The translations under genes were made by a program, and so were the position numbers. Shown here in pieces: positions 31,117 through 40,541 of a DNA stretch of 46,263 bases. The first letter of the stretch is position 1, and each line of letters opens with the position of its first letter. This stretch comes from JBBDNV01 sp040877415 (GTDB taxonomy: Bacteria; Planctomycetota; Planctomycetia; Pirellulales; PALSA-1355), in contig JBBDNV010000208.1 of assembly GCA_040877415.1 (NCBI GenBank), positions 1-46,263 of the forward strand, written 5' to 3'. The notes beneath the pieces were generated by a model. It saw nothing but the letters and a program-made list of their open reading frames with translations, was not told where the DNA came from and made no database searches.

Positions 31117-32391
31117 TCAATGCTTGGGAATCGTCTCGCCGGCCACCAAATCCTCGAACGTCTGTCGGCGGCGGATCAAGTGCGCCTGGCCCCGCTCGAT
31201 GAGCACTTCGGCGGCCAGCGGCTTGCTGTTGTAGTTCGAGCCCATCACGAATCCATAAGCCCCGGCGCATGCAATGACCAGGTACTCTCCCACTTCGGCG
31301 ACCGGCAGCGCGCGCGCGCGGACAAAGCCTCCCTCTTCCTGCGTGAAAATGTCGCCCGACTCGCACAGCGGACCGCCGACGATCACCTCGTGCAAGGGCC
31401 GCGTCGGACCGCCGGCTCCGCACGGCACGATCGACATCGGATGATACGAACCGTAGAGAATCGGCCGGGCCAGATTGTTGAAGCCCGCGTCCACCAGGTA
31501 AAACGTGTTGGCGCCCATCCGCTTGATCGCGCAGATTTGCGTGACCAGGTAGCCGCTTTCGGCCACCAGGTAGCGCCCCGGCTCGATTTCCAAGCGCAGC
31601 TTGTGTCCCAGCGCATCCTCGAGCCGTTTGCGCGTCGCGTCCCATAATTTGAAGTAGGCTTCCAGATCGACGTAGCCCTCGCCCTCCCGATATGGAACCG
31701 GCAGGCCGCCGCCGGCGCTAATGGTGGTCAATGTGCGCCCGGCTTCGCGGGCCGCCTGTTCCATCGCCCCGCAAACTTGGGCCAGATGCGCCAGATCGGT
31801 GCCCGAACCGATGTGCATGTGCAGGCCGGTGACGCCCAATCCGTGCTGATCGGCGGCACGCAGGCAGTCGTTCAAAGCAGCGTGCCAGATGCCGTGTTTC
31901 GATTGCTCGCCGCCGGTGTTGGTCTTCTGGCTGTGTCCGTGGCCGAAACCGGGATTGAGCCTGAGCGTTATTTCGCGCCCGGGGGCGACGCGCCCCAACT
32001 GGTCGATCATGTCGGGCGAGCCGCAATTGACGTACAAACCGTGCTTGACGACCAGGTCGAGCGCCTCGCGGTCGAAAATATCGGCGGTGTACACGATGGG
32101 CGGAGGGTTCCCCGTGGCCGGATAGCCCGCGGCCAAGGCGCGGCGAATCTCGCCGGCGCTGACCGCTTCAACCAGCGCCCCGCGGCGGCGAACCAGGTCC
32201 AATATCGCCAGGCTCGAACACGCTTTTTGCGCATAGCGCACCGTGTCGAAGGCCCGCAGATCGTCGATGCGCTCGACGATCTTTGCCGCGTCGTAGACGT
32301 AGGTCGGCGTGCCGAAATCGTGCGCCAGCCGCTCGACGCCGAATCCGGCGATTTCGGTTCTCAAGAGGTCGAATTGGTGCGGCGAAGGCAT
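31117..32391 (-). CDS. lysA: Diaminopimelate decarboxylase
   Basis: PLP enzyme making lysine from meso-diaminopimelate. The 424-residue protein has the PLP lysine in RYAQKACSS, the glycine-rich phosphate region, NPGFGHGHSQKTNTGGEQSK, close to the E. coli-type LysA phrase, GGGLPVPY, and the late GPLCESGDIF and CAGAYGF segments. ATG 32391 was chosen because AGGAA lies about 8 bases upstream; the frame extends to a TTG at 32466 without a ribosome site. It stands alone on the minus strand. Confidence 0.94.
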   Translation of the reverse strand: MPSPHQFDLLRTEIAGFGVERLAHDFGTPTYVYDAAKIVERIDDLRAFDTVRYAQKACSSLAILDLVRRRGALVEAVSAGEIRRALAAGYPATGNPPPIVYTADIFDREALDLVVKHGLYVNCGSPDMIDQLGRVAPGREITLRLNPGFGHGHSQKTNTGGEQSKHGIWHAALNDCLRAADQHGLGVTGLHMHIGSGTDLAHLAQVCGAMEQAAREAGRTLTTISAGGGLPVPYREGEGYVDLEAYFKLWDATRKRLEDALGHKLRLEIEPGRYLVAESGYLVTQICAIKRMGANTFYLVDAGFNNLARPILYGSYHPMSIVPCGAGGPTRPLHEVIVGGPLCESGDIFTQEEGGFVRARALPVAEVGEYLVIACAGAYGFVMGSNYNSKPLAAEVLIERGQAHLIRRRQTFEDLVAGETIPKH

Positions 32392-32569
32392 GCGGTGGTT
32401 CCTGGGCACGTCGGATTCGGCCGGCACGTCCACAAGCGCCGGCGGGGGTGCGTCAGATATAGCCAATTGTAGCGCCCCAGAGAAGTGCTGCCGGGGTCGC
32501 CGCCCCCGCGGGCGTCCGTCCGCAAAAGGCCGTCCTCATGACCCGGCGCGGGCCGTTGGGGTTCGTCCG

Positions 32570-35500
32570 CTAGTCGCCAAGCGCGAGCAGAATCGGATCG
32601 AATTCCTCGGCCTCTTCGCTCTCGTCCCAGACCAACAGCGACGGCACGGCGGCGGGCTCCAACAATCGCGGGACGGCCGATCCGTGGCCGGCGGCCGCTT
32701 TGCTCGCCGGGCCCATCTCAACGCGCGGCGGATCGGCCGCGGTTTCCGCCGGTAAATCGTCGAACAAAGTCATCGCTTCGTCGACGGCGGCCGCCGCTAA
32801 TGGCTGTGAACCGCCGGACAACGTTTCCGTCTCGCGCGAAGCGCTCGGCGCGGCCGCGCGCGAACTGAGCAGGTAGTTGACGACGATCAGGACATCGACC
32901 GCCGAAATCCGCCCATCGGCGTTGACGTCCATGTAATATGTCGACACGGTGCCTTCGCCACCCGTGGCAACCAGCGGCGCGGCCGGCGGCGGTGCCGCGG
33001 CCGATCGCGTCGCGGACGACGGCGCCGCCGGTGGTGGTGGCGTTGCGGCCAAGGGCGCGGCGGCCGGCGGCGGGCCACTGGTCGCCATGTTTTGCACGAT
33101 CAGGTTGTTGACCACAATCAACACGTCGACCGCCGAAACGCGGCCGTCGGCGTTGACGTCCGGCGGCAGCGCCGCATTCTGGGCATATGGCACGACTCCG
33201 GCCGCGATCCCGGTGCCTTGCACGGTGAACGTATAGGGATGTTCGCTGTCGTCGTCGTTGGCTATCGAGATCACCGCGGTCCGCAGCCCGGCTCCCGACG
33301 GATGGAACATCAGCTCGAAGGTCGTGCTTCGAAGGGGCATGACCGCGGCCGCCGGCTGCGTGATGACCGTAAAGTCCGCGGCGTGGACGCCGCCGAGCGT
33401 CACCCGCGGATTGCCCGTCAGGTGCAAGTCGGCGTTCCCGTGGTTCGAGATCGTGAAACGGTGAATCATCGAATCGCTCAACGCCGGCACCGGGCCAAAA
33501 TCGGTGGCGTCCTCCAACTCCGGCTCATGGTCCGGGGTGCGGATCGATTTGTCGAAGCCGGCGACGTCCATCTCGGGCTCTTGCGGCGCGATTCCGCCCG
33601 ACACGATGCGAATGGCGTCGGCAATCACGAAGCCGTTGGCATTGTTCGTAAGCCGCACGGCGAGGTTGCCGGTCGCGATCTGGTACGTTCCCAGGCTTTG
33701 CCAGGTGATGCCGTTGGACCAATCGCCCGTGGGCGCAAGCCGCTGATTCACCAGCACGGTGTCCAAGGGGGTCGCGCCGTCGAGGATCGTATACGGGGCG
33801 TTGGTGGCCCGGTTCGAGAACCAGCTCCAACGGGCGAAAACCTGATAAGAGCCGGGGTCTTTGTCGGCAAACGCCCAGGTGGCAAAGGCGCTGCCGTTGC
33901 CGGCGGCGTGATAGTCGTAATCGAGGTGGTAGGCCAGCGTGTTGGTGACGTTGGTCCAGCCGCCGCCGGATCGGCTATAGCCCAGATCGCCGTCGTCGAT
34001 GATGAATTCCCCCGCCGGCTCGTCGCCGAACACGATCGTGGCGGCGCCCTGCGGGTCGGACATGAAGGCGTGCAGCGGATTCCGCAGGTTGAGGAAGAAT
34101 TTCTTGTTGGGCACATAGGTGCCGCCGGTGAGAACCGGCACCGATACCGTCCGCGTGGTCACCCCGGGCGCGAAAGTCAGAATGCCGCTTTTTGGCTCAT
34201 AGTCGGGATTCGGCAAGTCGGCCGTCGCGTCGCCGTCGGCCGTGGCAAATTCGACGACCACTTCGCGCCCGCTGGCCGCGTCCAGAGCCACCGTGAAGAC
34301 CGCGGCCAAAACTCCCGGCGAGGTCGTGGTCACTTGCACGTCGCTCACATAAAAGTTGGGAAGCGGATCGTTGTCGATGATGGTACCGTGACCGAGGTTG
34401 TCGACGATGCGGGCGTGCTGTGCGCCGGTGAGCAGGACCACGAACCTTTCGTTCGCTTCGTTCCGCCTGTCGCCGACGATGGGCACCACGATCCGGGCCG
34501 AGCTTGCGCCCGACGGCAACGTCACGACGCCGCCACGCGCCAGAAAGTCGCTCCCGGCGGCCGCCGAATCGTTGACCGTCGTATAGCCGAGCGTGACGGT
34601 GCGATTGATCGCGCCAACGGCCGCGACCGTGAACACGGCGTCCTTGGTGCCGACGTCGCCTTCCACGATGCTGACGTCGCCGATCGACAGCTCGACGTCG
34701 TCGTTGAGAATCGTGCCAACGGCCTCGCTATCCGGAATGCCGCCGCCGCTGACGTTAGTGAGACGGACCAAAAACGTTTCGTTCGCCTCGACTTCCAGGT
34801 CTCCGACCACGTTGACGGTGATCAACTGCGTTGACGGTCCGCCGGCTTGGAACGAGAGCGTGCCGCTTTGTGCCTCGTAGTCGAACGGGGAGACGGCCGT
34901 ACCGTCGACGGTCGTGTAAACGACGACGACGGACGTGTTCGCCTCGGTAAGATTCAAGGTAAAGACGAAGGGAGTCAACCCGCCGTCGCCTTCAAGCTGC
35001 ATGACCTCCGCACCGAATTCAACCAAAGGATCGAAGGGGAGGTCCTCGGGCGTGCCCGAGCCGAATACCGTCCGAGTCGCAAAGATGACCGATTCGCCCG
35101 CCGCCACGGTAAACAGATTTCGCAGGGCCAAGGTGACGTCGTACTCCTGCCCGACGTCGACAAACCCGTCGCCGTTGAAATCCCCGGTGATCAGGTTATC
35201 GAGCGGGCTGCCGTCGTTAATCCTGCTCCCGAGCCCCGAAAACGAGTCCACTTCAAACCGGCCGATGGTCGGGATCGTGCCGCCGTTTGCGTCGATCCCC
35301 AGAAACGTCGTGTCGGTCGCTCCGCTTCCACCCGCGTCGGTTTCGAACAGGAATTCACGTCCGGCCGGAAAAAGTCGCCCGCCGCCGTCGACGAGCGACC
35401 CGTCGAACAACAGGTCGCCGTCGATATAGCGTACGATCTCAAAATCAACCTGTGAGCTGCCGACGTTCCGGATCACGTACCTTTGCGTTAAGACGGAGCC

Positions 35501-35962
35501 CGTCTGCACGCTCGAAGCGTTCAACAACGGTGACACGTTTTGGGCAAGCTCGAAGCTCAAGCCGCCGAAGGTAAAGGTACTGGTGGCGTCGGTGGACGAC
35601 CCGGATGTGAGGGGGTCCGAGAGTCCGCCCGAACCGAGGATGTCGCCGGAGGTGAGAAACTGGCGTCCACCCACGTTGCCCAAGCGGAACGCGACGCCGG
35701 ACTGGAACGTCGTGCTGGCCGGGCCAATCGGGCCGATCGGATCATAGATCGTGGGGGTATTCTGTGGAAAGCCGACGGCGCTGCCGAACGACCCGAATCC
35801 ATCCACCGTGACCGTGAGACTCCCGTCGCCGCTTCCCGTGGTCAGCAGGTGCAGCATCCGCCGGTCTTCCAGAAACTCCGCGGCCAGAACGCGAAACCGA
35901 GGGTGCCCGGAACGACCCGCTCCTAGGAATGGCGTTCGTTTGCGGAACGATGAACGTGACAT
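32570..35962 (-). CDS. Giant secreted Calx-beta/dockerin-like protein, paralogue A
   Basis: A 1130-residue extracellular or cell-surface protein. The N-terminus has LEDRRML at 31-37, the planctomycete LExRxxL-type export signature. Three Calx-beta domains lie at about 330-645, a golvesin/xanthan-lyase-like beta domain at 650-790 (GGGWTNVTNTLAYHLDYDYH), a choice-of-anchor-D/HYDIN-like domain at 820-920, and two dockerin-like repeats at about 932 and 1008 (DVNADGRVSAVDVLIVVN). It ends in an acidic tail. It is paralogous to the next upstream gene. Expected role is adhesion or structure outside the cell; exact function unknown. Confidence 0.92.
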   Translation of the reverse strand: MSRSSFRKRTPFLGAGRSGHPRFRVLAAEFLEDRRMLHLLTTGSGDGSLTVTVDGFGSFGSAVGFPQNTPTIYDPIGPIGPASTTFQSGVAFRLGNVGGRQFLTSGDILGSGGLSDPLTSGSSTDATSTFTFGGLSFELAQNVSPLLNASSVQTGSVLTQRYVIRNVGSSQVDFEIVRYIDGDLLFDGSLVDGGGRLFPAGREFLFETDAGGSGATDTTFLGIDANGGTIPTIGRFEVDSFSGLGSRINDGSPLDNLITGDFNGDGFVDVGQEYDVTLALRNLFTVAAGESVIFATRTVFGSGTPEDLPFDPLVEFGAEVMQLEGDGGLTPFVFTLNLTEANTSVVVVYTTVDGTAVSPFDYEAQSGTLSFQAGGPSTQLITVNVVGDLEVEANETFLVRLTNVSGGGIPDSEAVGTILNDDVELSIGDVSIVEGDVGTKDAVFTVAAVGAINRTVTLGYTTVNDSAAAGSDFLARGGVVTLPSGASSARIVVPIVGDRRNEANERFVVLLTGAQHARIVDNLGHGTIIDNDPLPNFYVSDVQVTTTSPGVLAAVFTVALDAASGREVVVEFATADGDATADLPNPDYEPKSGILTFAPGVTTRTVSVPVLTGGTYVPNKKFFLNLRNPLHAFMSDPQGAATIVFGDEPAGEFIIDDGDLGYSRSGGGWTNVTNTLAYHLDYDYHAAGNGSAFATWAFADKDPGSYQVFARWSWFSNRATNAPYTILDGATPLDTVLVNQRLAPTGDWSNGITWQSLGTYQIATGNLAVRLTNNANGFVIADAIRIVSGGIAPQEPEMDVAGFDKSIRTPDHEPELEDATDFGPVPALSDSMIHRFTISNHGNADLHLTGNPRVTLGGVHAADFTVITQPAAAVMPLRSTTFELMFHPSGAGLRTAVISIANDDDSEHPYTFTVQGTGIAAGVVPYAQNAALPPDVNADGRVSAVDVLIVVNNLIVQNMATSGPPPAAAPLAATPPPPAAPSSATRSAAAPPPAAPLVATGGEGTVSTYYMDVNADGRISAVDVLIVVNYLLSSRAAAPSASRETETLSGGSQPLAAAAVDEAMTLFDDLPAETAADPPRVEMGPASKAAAGHGSAVPRLLEPAAVPSLLVWDESEEAEEFDPILLALGD

Positions 35963-36028
35963 GGCGTGGCTCGTGGATGATCGGCGTCATGCGTACTTCC
36001 TTGCGTCGGTCGACCGCCGGCGGTGTCC

Positions 36029-36057
36029 ATACTAATTAGGCCCAAAGAGGTTCGCAA
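36029..36057 (-). promoter_or_regulatory. Putative promoter of secreted protein paralogue A
   Basis: On the minus strand: TTGCGA (36057-36052), 17-base spacer, TAGTAT (36034-36029), with a start codon about 67 bases further on. The spacer contains GGGCCTAATTAG, which is shared with the promoter of paralogue B. Confidence 0.5.
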
Positions 36058-36155
36058 CGTTCAGCAATTCGAGCTCCCAGCGCGGTGTTTAGCCAGCCGA
36101 GCATCGCTCGGCGGCCGGTGTTCGCAACGTTCGGCAATTCGAGGCCCCAGCGCGG
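36051..36155. repeat. Imperfect 35-base direct repeats flanking a hairpin
   Basis: Copy 1 at 36051-36085 and copy 2 at 36121-36155 match at 32 of 35 bases (offset 70). Between them is GCCGAGC-ATC-GCTCGGC (36096-36112), a 7-base stem. Copy 1 overlaps the -35 hexamer of the putative promoter, so the repeat may carry a duplicated regulatory site. Confidence 0.75.
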
Positions 36156-36185
36156 GTAAAAAGGTGCTGGCACCGAGTTAGATCG

Positions 36186-39100
36186 CTAATCGTCCAGGAA
36201 TGCCAGCTCGAGATCGGTCACCAGGCACGCGCGGTCGTCGTTCTCCTCGTCGTCGGAGGCGAACGACGCCAGTGCCTCCGCAGTGGTCAAAAGCGTGGGT
36301 GACTGCCCCTGCGACGCCTCGCCGTCATCCGCGTCGGCGGCGGGAACCAACTCGTAGCGCGGCGGCGAATCAATCGCCGAGTGCGGCGACGAAACGTCCG
36401 GCAAGCTGAAGGCTAGGTCGACCGCCGCGGCCGCCAACGCACCGCGGGAGGAAGGTGCCGCCTCTCGCGCGACGCTTGGCGCGGCAGCCGGCCGACTGAG
36501 TATGTAATTGACCACCATCAGCGCGTCGACGGCCGAAACGCGGCCGTCGTTGTTAACGTCGACGTAAACGTCGACGCGGCGGCCGCGGCGCTCGTGGCGA
36601 CCGCCGGCGCGGCACTCGGCGCGGCATGCTGCGAAAGCAGGTAGTTGACGACAATCAACAAGTCGTTGCCCGAAACGCGGTCGTCGTCGTTGACGTCCTG
36701 GGGCATCGCCGCATTGTGGGCCACCGTCTCCTGCGGCGGCACGGATCCGTGGCGTACGACCATCACGGCGTCGGCCACCACCGTGCCGTTGGCATTGTCC
36801 GTCAAGCTCACGCGCAGCGATCCGCCGGCAACCTCGACCATGCCCAGGCTGCCCCAGTTTCGGGAACCTAGCGCAATCACCGGCGAGCGCTGCTGGTTGA
36901 CGAACAAGGTGTAGCTGTTGTCGCCCAGGTTGGAAATCGTGAATGGCGCGTTCGTGGCTCGATCGGCCGAGGGAACCCACGACGCATAAACGTCGTAGGT
37001 GTCGAGCGACAGCCCCGTGAAATCCCACTCGGCCACGTCGCCGCCCGACCCGCCGGCGCTGGTGTGCATCTGGCCCAAATGGGCCGACGCGTGGGCAGCC
37101 GTCGTCCAATCGCCGACGAACGAAAAGCCGGGCATCATGTCGTCGATCACGAACAGGCTGGCCGCAGCGCCCACGCCGGTGCCTCGCACGGCGAACGTGT
37201 ACGGGTTCTCGTCGTCGCTGACGTCGTCGTTGGCAATCGACAACGTCGCGGTCCGCAGCCCCAGTGCCGAGGGGCGGAACATCACCTGGAAAGTCGTCGT
37301 CCGGCCGGGCGCGACGGTCGTTGCCGGCTGCGCGATGATCGTGAAGTCGGCCGCGTTGGCTCCACTGACCGCCACCGGCGGGCTGCCGATCAGGTGCAAG
37401 TCGGCGTTCCCGCTGTTGGCGACGGTAAAGGTGTGCGTCATCGTACCGCTCGTCGACCTCACCTCGCCGAAGTCGGTGCCGTCGTCCGGCGCCGGCGAAT
37501 TGTCGCCGGTGCTGATCGATCGATCGAAGGCCGAGACGTCGATCTCGGGCTCCTGCGGCGCGATTCCGCCCGACACGATGCGAATCGCGTCGGCAACCAC
37601 GATTCCGTTGGCATTGTTCGCAAGCCGCACGGCAAGCGTGTGGGAGCTGATTTCGAACGTTCCCAGGCTTTGCCAGGTGACGCCTTCGGACTGATCGCCC
37701 GCGGGGGCAAGCTGCTGGTTGACCAGCACGGTGCCCAAGGGGGTGACGCGGTCGAAGATTGTGTAGGGGGCGTTGGTGGCCCGGTTCGAGAACCAGCTCC
37801 AACGCGCGAAAACCTGATAGGAGCCACTTGCCAGGCCGGTAAACGTCCAGGTGGCCGCGGCGCTGCCATTGCCGGCCGCGTGGTATTCGTAATCGAGGTT
37901 GTAGGCCAGCGTGTTGGTGACGTTGGTCCAGCCGCCGCCGGTGTGGCTGAATCCCGCATCGCCGTCGTCGATGGGCGGCTCCTCGACCGGCGCGTCGGCG
38001 AAGACAATCGTGCCGGTGCCCTGCCCGTCGGCCATGAGGGCATTCTGCGGAGTCGACAGGTTGAGATAGAACCTCCGGTTGGGCGCATGCTGGGCGGTGG
38101 GCATAATCGGGATGGTCACCAGCATGTTGGTGATTCCCGCGGCGAAAGTGAGCTCGCCGCTTTGTCCCATGTAGTCGACGCCGTCGATGGCCGCGCCGTC
38201 CGCCGTGGCATATTCCACCGCCACTTCCCGGCCGCTGGCCACGTCGAGGGCCACGCTAAAGATCGCGACGTCGCCGTCCGAGGTGCGCGTCACCTGCACG
38301 TCGTTGACGTAAAAGCTCGGCAGCGGGTCGTCGTCGACAATCGCACCGGTGCCGCGCTCGTCCGCGATGCGGGCACCGACCGCCGAATGGAGGAAGACAA
38401 AGAACGAATGACTGCCTTCGTTCAAGCGGTCGCCGACGACGGGCACCGTGATTTGTGCCGTGGTGGCGCCCGGCGTGAAGGAAAGCGCCCCGGCGCGCGG
38501 CAGATAGTCGCCGGCGGCGACTGCCGAGCCGTCGAGCGTCGTATAGTTGACCGTCGCGATCGTGCCGATGAAGCCTACCGCGGACACCGTGAACACCGCG
38601 TTCCTCGTTCCCGCGTGTCCTTCCGTAACCGTGACGTCGTTGATCGACAGGTCGAGGTCGTCGTTGAGAATGATGCCGAGGGCCTCGCTGCGCCCCAGGG
38701 ATCCCCCTTCGATGTCCGTAAGCTGCACCAGAAATGCTTCGTCGTCTTCGACCGTCTGTTCTCCGATCACCTTGATCGTGATCGATTGCGTCAGCGGTCC
38801 GCCGGGTTGAAACGTCAGCGCGCCGCTTTGAGCTTCGTAGTCGCCGGGGGCCACGGCCGTCACGTCGACGGTCGTGTAAAAGACGGTGACGGGCTCGGCA
38901 ACCGGATCCATCACGGCGACCACGAACACCGCGTCGACGGTTCCGGAGTCACCTTCGACGACGGTGACGTCATCGCCGATGGAGATATCCGGAAGTGGTG
39001 CTGAAAGAATAATCTCAGTAATTCGAACCGACCATTGATCTGTGCCGCTCGCAAATTCCTGGAACGTCCATACTCGCTGCTGATCGGTCGGATCAAGAAC

Positions 39101-40339
39101 CGTCGCGCTGTAATCACCCCACCGGTTTCGGCCAATGTCGTCCAGAACCTCGTAATCGGCGACGCCGGCATGCGTTTGCGTCACCGGATCGATAGTCGTT
39201 ACGCCTGCAGTGGTCTGGCCCACCGCGACGTACGTACTCATGAACGTTGCAGGGTCGCCGCCACTGAACCCGATTACCACGTCACCAAAGTCGTTAACTG
39301 CGATCGATGGAAAATTGAACGCGAGACTAGGATCAGCAATAGTCCCGCTTTGCATCACTGCATTCGTAACGGCGTCAATCTCATACCACTCAATGGCTGC
39401 CCGCCCGCCGATGTCGACGCTATGGACGCCCCACAGGCTGGGATTGGCTCGTCCCGGAATCTGTTGCTGAATGACGTTGCCACTGAATCGATTCTCGCCC
39501 ACGTCAATGTCGACTTTCGGACCGGGCTGGTCAATATTCGGCGGCGCGCCGCGCGGTGTGACCGCGATCAACCCGCCCGCCGTGTTAAGCGTGGGTGCCA
39601 AGGGCGTACCGCCGATGCTGGATGTCTTCAAGGAACCGGCAGGCTTGTCGAAGGCCGAGAGAATGGGCAGCGGCAGGTTGCCCCCGTCGAGATCGACAAT
39701 CGGTTGGGGCGTGAACCCGGTGTCATTCGGACTGACGTTCTCAACGAGCGTCACATTGGCAACGGTAGGAACAGCAGCCAACAGGTCATTCTTGGGGATG
39801 ACCAGGAAGCTTGTAGTCGGGGACTGTGCCGCCAGTCCAAACATGTTTGCGGAAATCGTGACAACGTTATTGTCGAGGCCGAGCGTCGGAAAATCAGCCC
39901 AGTGACTGTCGTCCGCATCCGAATCGATCTGAAAACCGGTCCACCCACCAGTTGGGTCGTTCGTGTTTGACACCGCGACCAGGAAGTTGTTGGCATTACC
40001 GCCATTGTCGACGGCCGCCGCAAAGAAGCGGCCGCTCGCAACGTCGTAGAGAACTCGAGGATCAAAGGAAAAAGCACCGGCAGGCGTGACACCCGTACTG
40101 ATCCAAAATTGATCCAATGTACCGGCGATCTGCAGCACGCCGGTCTTGTCATACACGGCAGACCGTCCATTGATCAGTTCGACGATGTGGTTCGGCCCAA
40201 CCGCGCCCATCGTGTCGGGCGGAAAAAAGCCCGGACCTGAACCGCCCGTAAACTCCGTCCCAATCGTAAAAGCAAGCATCCGCCGCGTTTCGAGCGACTC
40301 CAGCCGCAGCCTTCGGTCCTTTGCGCGTGTACCCGACAT
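36186..40339 (-). pseudogene. Giant secreted Calx-beta/dockerin-like protein, paralogue B (frameshifted)
   Basis: One gene split by a frameshift. From ATG 40339 (AGGAAGAGG upstream) a frame runs to 36518: LETRRML at 16-22, an N-terminal beta-rich domain to about 440 (GPNHIVELINGRSAVY), three Calx-beta domains to 785, golvesin-like domains at 790-925 and 1061-1195, a HYDIN-like domain between them, and a dockerin-like repeat near 1215. Near 36575-36590 the frame shifts: the second dockerin repeat (DVNNDGRVSAVDALMVVNYI) and an acidic tail ending at 36186 lie in the next frame. Restoring one base gives a product of about 1385 residues resembling paralogue A. It could be a real lesion or a sequencing error in a GC-rich tract. 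Confidence 0.85.
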
Positions 40340-40380
40340 GGTGCCTCTTCCTACGGAACTCCCCCAACATGCGATTCTCA

Positions 40381-40409
40381 ATCCTAATTAGGCCCAAGGG
40401 GGGTCGCAA
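40381..40409 (-). promoter_or_regulatory. Putative promoter of secreted protein paralogue B
   Basis: On the minus strand: TTGCGA (40409-40404), 17-base spacer, TAGGAT (40386-40381). The 26-base block 40384-40409 matches 36032-36057 at 23 positions. Its position argues for ATG 40339 rather than an in-frame start at 40381. Confidence 0.5.
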
Positions 40410-40444
40410 TAACCAACCTGATCCCCTCGATGGCCGCAGGGGAT

Positions 40445-40481
40445 AAAAAAACGGCACCGATCCACTGGGGATCGGTGCCGT
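40445..40481 (-). terminator. Rho-independent terminator of the gene ending at 40542
   Basis: Read on the minus strand, a perfect 13-base stem (40481-40469 with 40463-40451, loop of 5) is followed by a run of seven T. It lies 60 bases after the stop codon and insulates the downstream secreted-protein promoter. Confidence 0.92.
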
Positions 40482-40541
40482 CTCGAAATCGTGCACAATT
40501 CGGGCCTCCGGCCCGAAGGTTCAGCCGGCCGGTGTCAGGGA

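Noticed and set aside
33092..34834. 580-residue plus-strand ORF opposite paralogue A
   Set aside because: Same reasoning: it mirrors a well-supported domain-bearing frame and shows no family features.
37064..39004. 646-residue plus-strand ORF opposite the secreted paralogue
   Set aside because: Antisense shadow. The minus-strand frame encodes clear Calx-beta and golvesin-like domains, while this one gives a low-complexity Arg/Val/Asp-rich product.
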